A stretch of 64,000 bases of DNA from Parvibaculum sp. (GTDB lineage Bacteria > Pseudomonadota > Alphaproteobacteria > Parvibaculales > Parvibaculaceae): positions 49,389-113,388 of the forward strand of contig JAUSLL010000010.1 in assembly GCA_030649335.1 (NCBI GenBank), given 5' to 3'. How positions within the stretch are numbered: position 1 is the stretch's first letter; each line of letters begins with the position of its first letter. The translations under genes and the position numbers were made by a program. Under the pieces are notes generated by a model, which was given only the letters and a program-made list of their open reading frames with translations, ran no database searches and was not told the origin of the DNA. Below are positions 60,717-64,000 of the stretch, in pieces.

Positions 60717-61919
60717 ATGTCGAGAGAAGCAGTCATCGTTTCCACAGCCCGTACCGGCCTTGCCAAAGCAGGTCGCGGCGGCTTCAACAACACGCACGGC
60801 GCTGCCATGGGCGGCCACGCCATCCAGCACGCCATCGCGCGCGCCGGCGTCGAGCCCGGTGAAATCGAAGACGTCATCATGGGTTGCGGCAATCCTGAAG
60901 GCGCCACCGGCATGAACACGGGCCGCCTGGCCGCTCTCTGGGCCGGTTGCCCCGTGACGACATCGGGCACCACGCTCAACCGTTTCTGCTCGTCGGGCCT
61001 CAACTCCATCGCCATCGCTGCTGGTCGCGTCATCAACGAAGGCGTGCCGGTCATGGTCGGTGCAGGCGTTGAATCGATCTCGCTCGTTTCGATGGGTGGC
61101 ACGAACCTCAAGAACATCACCGAAGAAAAGCTGATGAGCGAATATCCCGCTCTTTGGATGCCGATGATCGAAACAGCCGACATTGTGGCCAAGCGCTACA
61201 ACGTCAGCCGCGAATATCAGGACGAATACTCCCTGCGCAGCCAGCAGCTCACAGCCGCCGCTCAGGCCGCCGGTCTCTACAAGGACGAAATCGTCCCGAT
61301 GAAGACCAAGATGAACGTGATGAACAAAGAGACAAAAGAAGTCTCCGTTGTTGACGTCACTGTTGATCGCGACGAATGCAATCGTCCCGAAACCACGCTC
61401 GAAGGCCTCTCCTCGCTGAAGCCCGTTCGTGGCGAAGGCAACTACGTCACCGCCGGCAATGCCTCGCAGCTGTCCGATGGTGCCGCCGCTGTCGTCATCA
61501 TGGAACGCAAAGAAGCTGAAAAGCGCAACCTCGCGCCGCTCGGCATCTTCCGCGGCTTCGCGGTTGCCGGTTGCGAGCCCGACGAAATGGGCATCGGCCC
61601 CGTCTTCGCCGTGCCGCGTCTGCTCGAACGGCACGGTCTCAAGGTTCAGGACATCGACCTCTGGGAACTGAACGAAGCTTTCGCCAGCCAGTGCCTCTAC
61701 TCGCGCGATCGTCTCGGCATTGACCCCGACAAGTACAACGTCAACGGCGGCTCGATCTCCATCGGCCACCCCTTCGGCATGACCGGCACACGTTGCACGG
61801 GCCACCTTCTGCTCGAAGCCCAGCGTCGCAAGGCCGCTGGCCAGAAGCTGAAATACGGCGTCGTCACCATGTGCATCGGCGGCGGCATGGGTGCGGCTGG
61901 TCTCTTCGAATTCGCATAA
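60717..61919 (+). CDS. Acetyl-CoA C-acyltransferase (second thiolase)
   Basis: A 400-residue thiolase. The nucleophilic cysteine is in NRFCSSGLNSI, the histidine in GGSISIGHPFGMTG, and the second cysteine in [23 protein letters not shown] is also typical. The start has CGGAGGA six bases upstream; a longer reading looks non-coding. It differs clearly from the thiolase of the MerR-led operon (GATGG versus GMTGT). It stands alone on its strand with an excellent terminator directly after it. Confidence 0.95.
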   Translation: MSREAVIVSTARTGLAKAGRGGFNNTHGAAMGGHAIQHAIARAGVEPGEIEDVIMGCGNPEGATGMNTGRLAALWAGCPVTTSGTTLNRFCSSGLNSIAIAAGRVINEGVPVMVGAGVESISLVSMGGTNLKNITEEKLMSEYPALWMPMIETADIVAKRYNVSREYQDEYSLRSQQLTAAAQAAGLYKDEIVPMKTKMNVMNKETKEVSVVDVTVDRDECNRPETTLEGLSSLKPVRGEGNYVTAGNASQLSDGAAAVVIMERKEAEKRNLAPLGIFRGFAVAGCEPDEMGIGPVFAVPRLLERHGLKVQDIDLWELNEAFASQCLYSRDRLGIDPDKYNVNGGSISIGHPFGMTGTRCTGHLLLEAQRRKAAGQKLKYGVVTMCIGGGMGAAGLFEFA

Positions 61920-61940
61920 GCGTTTTTGATACCTGATACG

Positions 61941-61974
61941 AAAGGCCCGTCAGTAATGACGGGCCTTTCCTTTT
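61941..61974 (+). terminator. Intrinsic terminator after the second thiolase
   Basis: A perfect 12-base stem (AAAGGCCCGTCA with TGACGGGCCTTT), GTAA loop, then CCTTTT. It begins 21 bases after the stop codon and may also serve the convergent thioesterase gene. Confidence 0.9.
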
Positions 61975-61982
61975 AAGTGGCA

Positions 61983-62414
61983 TCAGGCGCGCGGATAGAG
62001 CAATTGCTGGGTGCAGCGGAATAGCGCGATCACCTGCTCCTTGCCCTCGCGTTCGGTCGTGACGGTTGCGTCCCAGACCTGGGTCGAGCGGCCGCCGTGA
62101 ACCAGTCTGGCTGCGACCAGCACCACGCCTTTACGCGCAGTGCCGAGAAAATTTGATTTGATTTCCAGCGTAGCAAAGCCTGTCGCGCCTTCGGGCAGCG
62201 TGGAAACGCAGCCATAGCCGCAAGCGGAATCGGCCAGCGTCACGACGCTGCCTGCATGCAAAAATCCATTCGCCGCAAAATGGTGAGGTTTCACTTCGAA
62301 TTCACCTTCGGCAATGCCAGGCTCGATACGCGTCCATTCAAAGCCGAGAAAATTCGGCAAAGTGCCGCGCTCGCGTTCCTTGAGGATCGAAAGAAAATCC
62401 GGTGTCTGTGTCAT
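61983..62414 (-). CDS. PaaI-type acyl-CoA thioesterase
   Basis: A 143-residue hotdog protein. ANGFLHAGSVVTLADSACG has the HAG loop and a catalytic-type aspartate; TGFATLEIKSNFLGTARKG and ALFRCTQQLLYP close the fold. It is closely related to the thioesterase near 29 kb (IKSNFLG versus LKTNFLG; RCTQMILYP), which suggests a duplication inside this region. Divergent from the MaoC-like gene and convergent with the thiolase. Confidence 0.88.
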   Translation of the reverse strand: MTQTPDFLSILKERERGTLPNFLGFEWTRIEPGIAEGEFEVKPHHFAANGFLHAGSVVTLADSACGYGCVSTLPEGATGFATLEIKSNFLGTARKGVVLVAARLVHGGRSTQVWDATVTTEREGKEQVIALFRCTQQLLYPRA

Positions 62415-62551
62415 GTCATGCCTCTGTTCAAATTGTCCCTGTGAAGTAGGTGCAAATTGAAAACGTGCTCAGGCCGCATCAGCGCAGTATGGTTTGCGCA
62501 AAAGTGAAAATCAGCGGAAAACGTAGCGATCAACGGGAGATGTTCAGAGCC

Positions 62552-62989
62552 ATGCGGATGTTTGACGATTTTGAACAGGGCGAGCGTTGGGAGGTCGACG
62601 CCACCTATGTGATGAGCGAAGACGAGATCGTGTCCTATGCCAAAAAATGGGATCCGCAACCCTTCCACATCGACAAGGACGCGGCTGCCAAATCCATCTA
62701 CGGCACATTGACTGCCTGCGGCACACATATTCAGGCGGTGGTGCTTTATCTCGCCGCCCGTCTGCCGGAAGAAACCGCCGTCCTCGGCGCGCTTGGCTAC
62801 GACGAAGTGCGTTTCCACAAAGCCGCAAAACTCAACGACACGCTCCGCCTCGTCATCGAATGTATCGAGACAAAACCGAGCAGCTCAAAACCTGATCGTG
62901 GTGTCGTGAAAAACCGTCACATCCTGATGAACCAATCAGACGAAGTGGTTTTCACCCAGACGACAACATTGCTGATTAAGAGAGCCTAA
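62552..62989 (+). CDS. MaoC family dehydratase
   Basis: A single-hotdog protein of 145 residues. DEIVSYAKKWDPQPFHIDKDAA carries the Asp and His of the hydratase motif (shown in part as KKWDPQPFHID) and ASKS-like glycine residues follow in SIYGTLTACG. The exact start is uncertain: ATG codons 12 bases upstream and 6 bases downstream are also possible, and GGGAG lies 12 bases before the one chosen. It should hydrate or dehydrate an acyl-CoA intermediate. Convergent with an acyl-CoA dehydrogenase gene. Confidence 0.85.
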   Translation: MRMFDDFEQGERWEVDATYVMSEDEIVSYAKKWDPQPFHIDKDAAAKSIYGTLTACGTHIQAVVLYLAARLPEETAVLGALGYDEVRFHKAAKLNDTLRLVIECIETKPSSSKPDRGVVKNRHILMNQSDEVVFTQTTTLLIKRA

Positions 62990-63010
62990 GCCTCTTAATC
63001 CGACTTTGGT

Positions 63011-64000
63011 TCAAAGCCCCAGCACCAGCTTCGCCATGATCCCGCGCTGGATTTCGTTTGACCCGCCGTAGATCGACGCGGCGCGGTTGTTGAGATAGCG
63101 CGGCATGGCAGTCATGCCATAGGCCGGTCCGACAGGTTCAACATTCGACCCCGGCGCGCGCGCGTCCATTTGTTCGACATGCGCATAATAGGCCATGACT
63201 TCGATAGCGAGTTCGTCAATCGCCTGCGTCATCTCCGTGCCGCGTGTTTTCAGCATCGACGACGCCGGACCCGGATTGCCCTTGGCGGCGATCTCGTCCA
63301 TCACGCGATGCTCGGTTACTTCCATCGCCTTCACCGAGATTTCAGCGTCGATCAGCTTGGCGCGAAACGAAGTGTCGTCAATCAGCTTCTCGCCTGTGTC
63401 CGCGCGTTCAGCGCTCGCCATGGCGCGCACTTTTTCAACACCCACCGCAAGCCCCGCCGCGAAGGCACCGCCACGTTCAAATTCGAGGAGATATTTAGCG
63501 ACCGTCCAGCCGTCGTTTTCCGGCCCTACGCGGTTGGCCTTCGGCACGCGCACATTGTCGAAGAACACCTGGTTCACTTCGTGCTCGCCCGCCAGCGTGA
63601 TGATCGGCTCGACCTTGATACCGGGGGTATCCATTTCGAGCAGAATGAATGTGATGCCCTGCTGCGGCTTGCCGGAATTGTCGGTGCGCACAAGACAGAA
63701 CATGCGATTGGCAAAATGCGCATGCGTCGTCCATATTTTCGATCCGTTGAGCACATAGTCGTCGCCTTCGCTCACCGCCTTGAGTTGCAGCGAGGCAAGG
63801 TCGGAGCCCGAGCCGGGTTCGGAATAGCCCTGACACCAATAGTCTTCACCGGCCAGCATCCGCGGCAGAAAGAAATCCTTCTGTGCCTGCGTGCCGTATT
63901 TCATCAGCACCGGCGCACACATGCGAAGACCCATGGGGCTCAGATGCGGCGTGCCGTAGCGCGCGCACTCCGACGCCCAGATATATTTCTGCATGTCGTT
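63011..64000 (-). CDS. Acyl-CoA dehydrogenase (5' part beyond the window)
   Basis: The visible 329 codons are the C-terminal part of an acyl-CoA dehydrogenase; the N-terminus lies past the right edge. QGYSEPGSGSDLASLQLKA is the FAD-region motif, KIWTTHAHFANRMFCLVRT follows, and the end reads IYGGSNEIQRGIMAKLVLGL. Glycine replaces the standard catalytic glutamate (IYEGTNE), as in other dehydrogenases of this window. It resembles ACADs from sterol or branched-acid degradation, but that is only suggestive. Confidence 0.9.
   Translation of the reverse strand, partial: NDMQKYIWASECARYGTPHLSPMGLRMCAPVLMKYGTQAQKDFFLPRMLAGEDYWCQGYSEPGSGSDLASLQLKAVSEGDDYVLNGSKIWTTHAHFANRMFCLVRTDNSGKPQQGITFILLEMDTPGIKVEPIITLAGEHEVNQVFFDNVRVPKANRVGPENDGWTVAKYLLEFERGGAFAAGLAVGVEKVRAMASAERADTGEKLIDDTSFRAKLIDAEISVKAMEVTEHRVMDEIAAKGNPGPASSMLKTRGTEMTQAIDELAIEVMAYYAHVEQMDARAPGSNVEPVGPAYGMTAMPRYLNNRAASIYGGSNEIQRGIMAKLVLGL

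Noticed and set aside
60540..61805. A 421-codon minus-strand frame opposite the second thiolase
   Set aside because: Shadow of the thiolase; no domain or ribosome binding site support.
1..64000. CRISPR array, insertion sequence, prophage, tRNA or rRNA genes
   Set aside because: I looked for regular direct repeats, transposase motifs and tRNA-like cloverleaf sequence and saw none; a tRNAscan or ISfinder run would be needed to exclude them fully.

Overview
The window looks like one contiguous piece of an alphaproteobacterial chromosome, GC-rich and densely packed, with no mobile element, tRNA, rRNA or CRISPR that I can see. The alphaproteobacterial reading rests on a class I lysyl-tRNA synthetase, a PodJ-like polarity protein with Sel1 repeats, a TIGR02186/TauE pair, a DUF6460 protein, a PdeM-type DNA-damage pair and a MerR regulator leading a beta-oxidation operon. 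A Parvibaculum/Rhodobiaceae-like, lipid-degrading lineage would fit, but this is inference from gene content only.

Layout. 1-13 kb: a glycosyltransferase cut by the left edge, a periplasmic-binding-type protein, a SixA-like phosphatase with a sterol-desaturase-like protein, a TerB-like protein, a DinG-type helicase, a sensor kinase that lacks both expected phospho-histidines, lysK and a TPR-like secreted protein. 13-24 kb: an S24 repressor, DUF952 with pyrD, arsC, a MATE pump, a thioesterase pair, then a TetR-led run (alpha/beta hydrolase, GDT1-type exporter, quinone reductase-like MDR, lipoprotein), a dienoyl-CoA-reductase-like SDR, and an MscS channel. 24-35 kb: Lhr-type helicase plus PdeM, CcdA, a thioesterase, TIGR02186 with TauE/SafE, the PodJ-like protein and a CAP-domain lipoprotein.

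35-42.5 kb is a textbook fatty-acid degradation operon: MerR (LiuR-like) regulator, two acyl-CoA dehydrogenases, thiolase and a fused hydratase/3-hydroxyacyl-CoA dehydrogenase, closed by a clear intrinsic terminator. A palindromic MerR-type operator candidate lies upstream.

42.5-64 kb mixes ArfB and a second, canonical histidine kinase with a second acyl-CoA-metabolism region: GST, SDR, crotonase, alpha/beta hydrolases, acyl-CoA dehydrogenases, a hydratase-2-type MaoC protein, a second thiolase and many hotdog-fold proteins. Eleven genes with about fifteen hotdog domains occur in the whole window. The most striking block is 51973-55742: an HSL-type hydrolase followed by three consecutive double-hotdog thioesterase paralogues. 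The leader of this block can fold into a very long hairpin that buries the ribosome binding site directly before the start codon. Next to it lie an overlapping GlxA regulator/DJ-1 gene pair and a small membrane protein resembling styrene-oxide isomerase.
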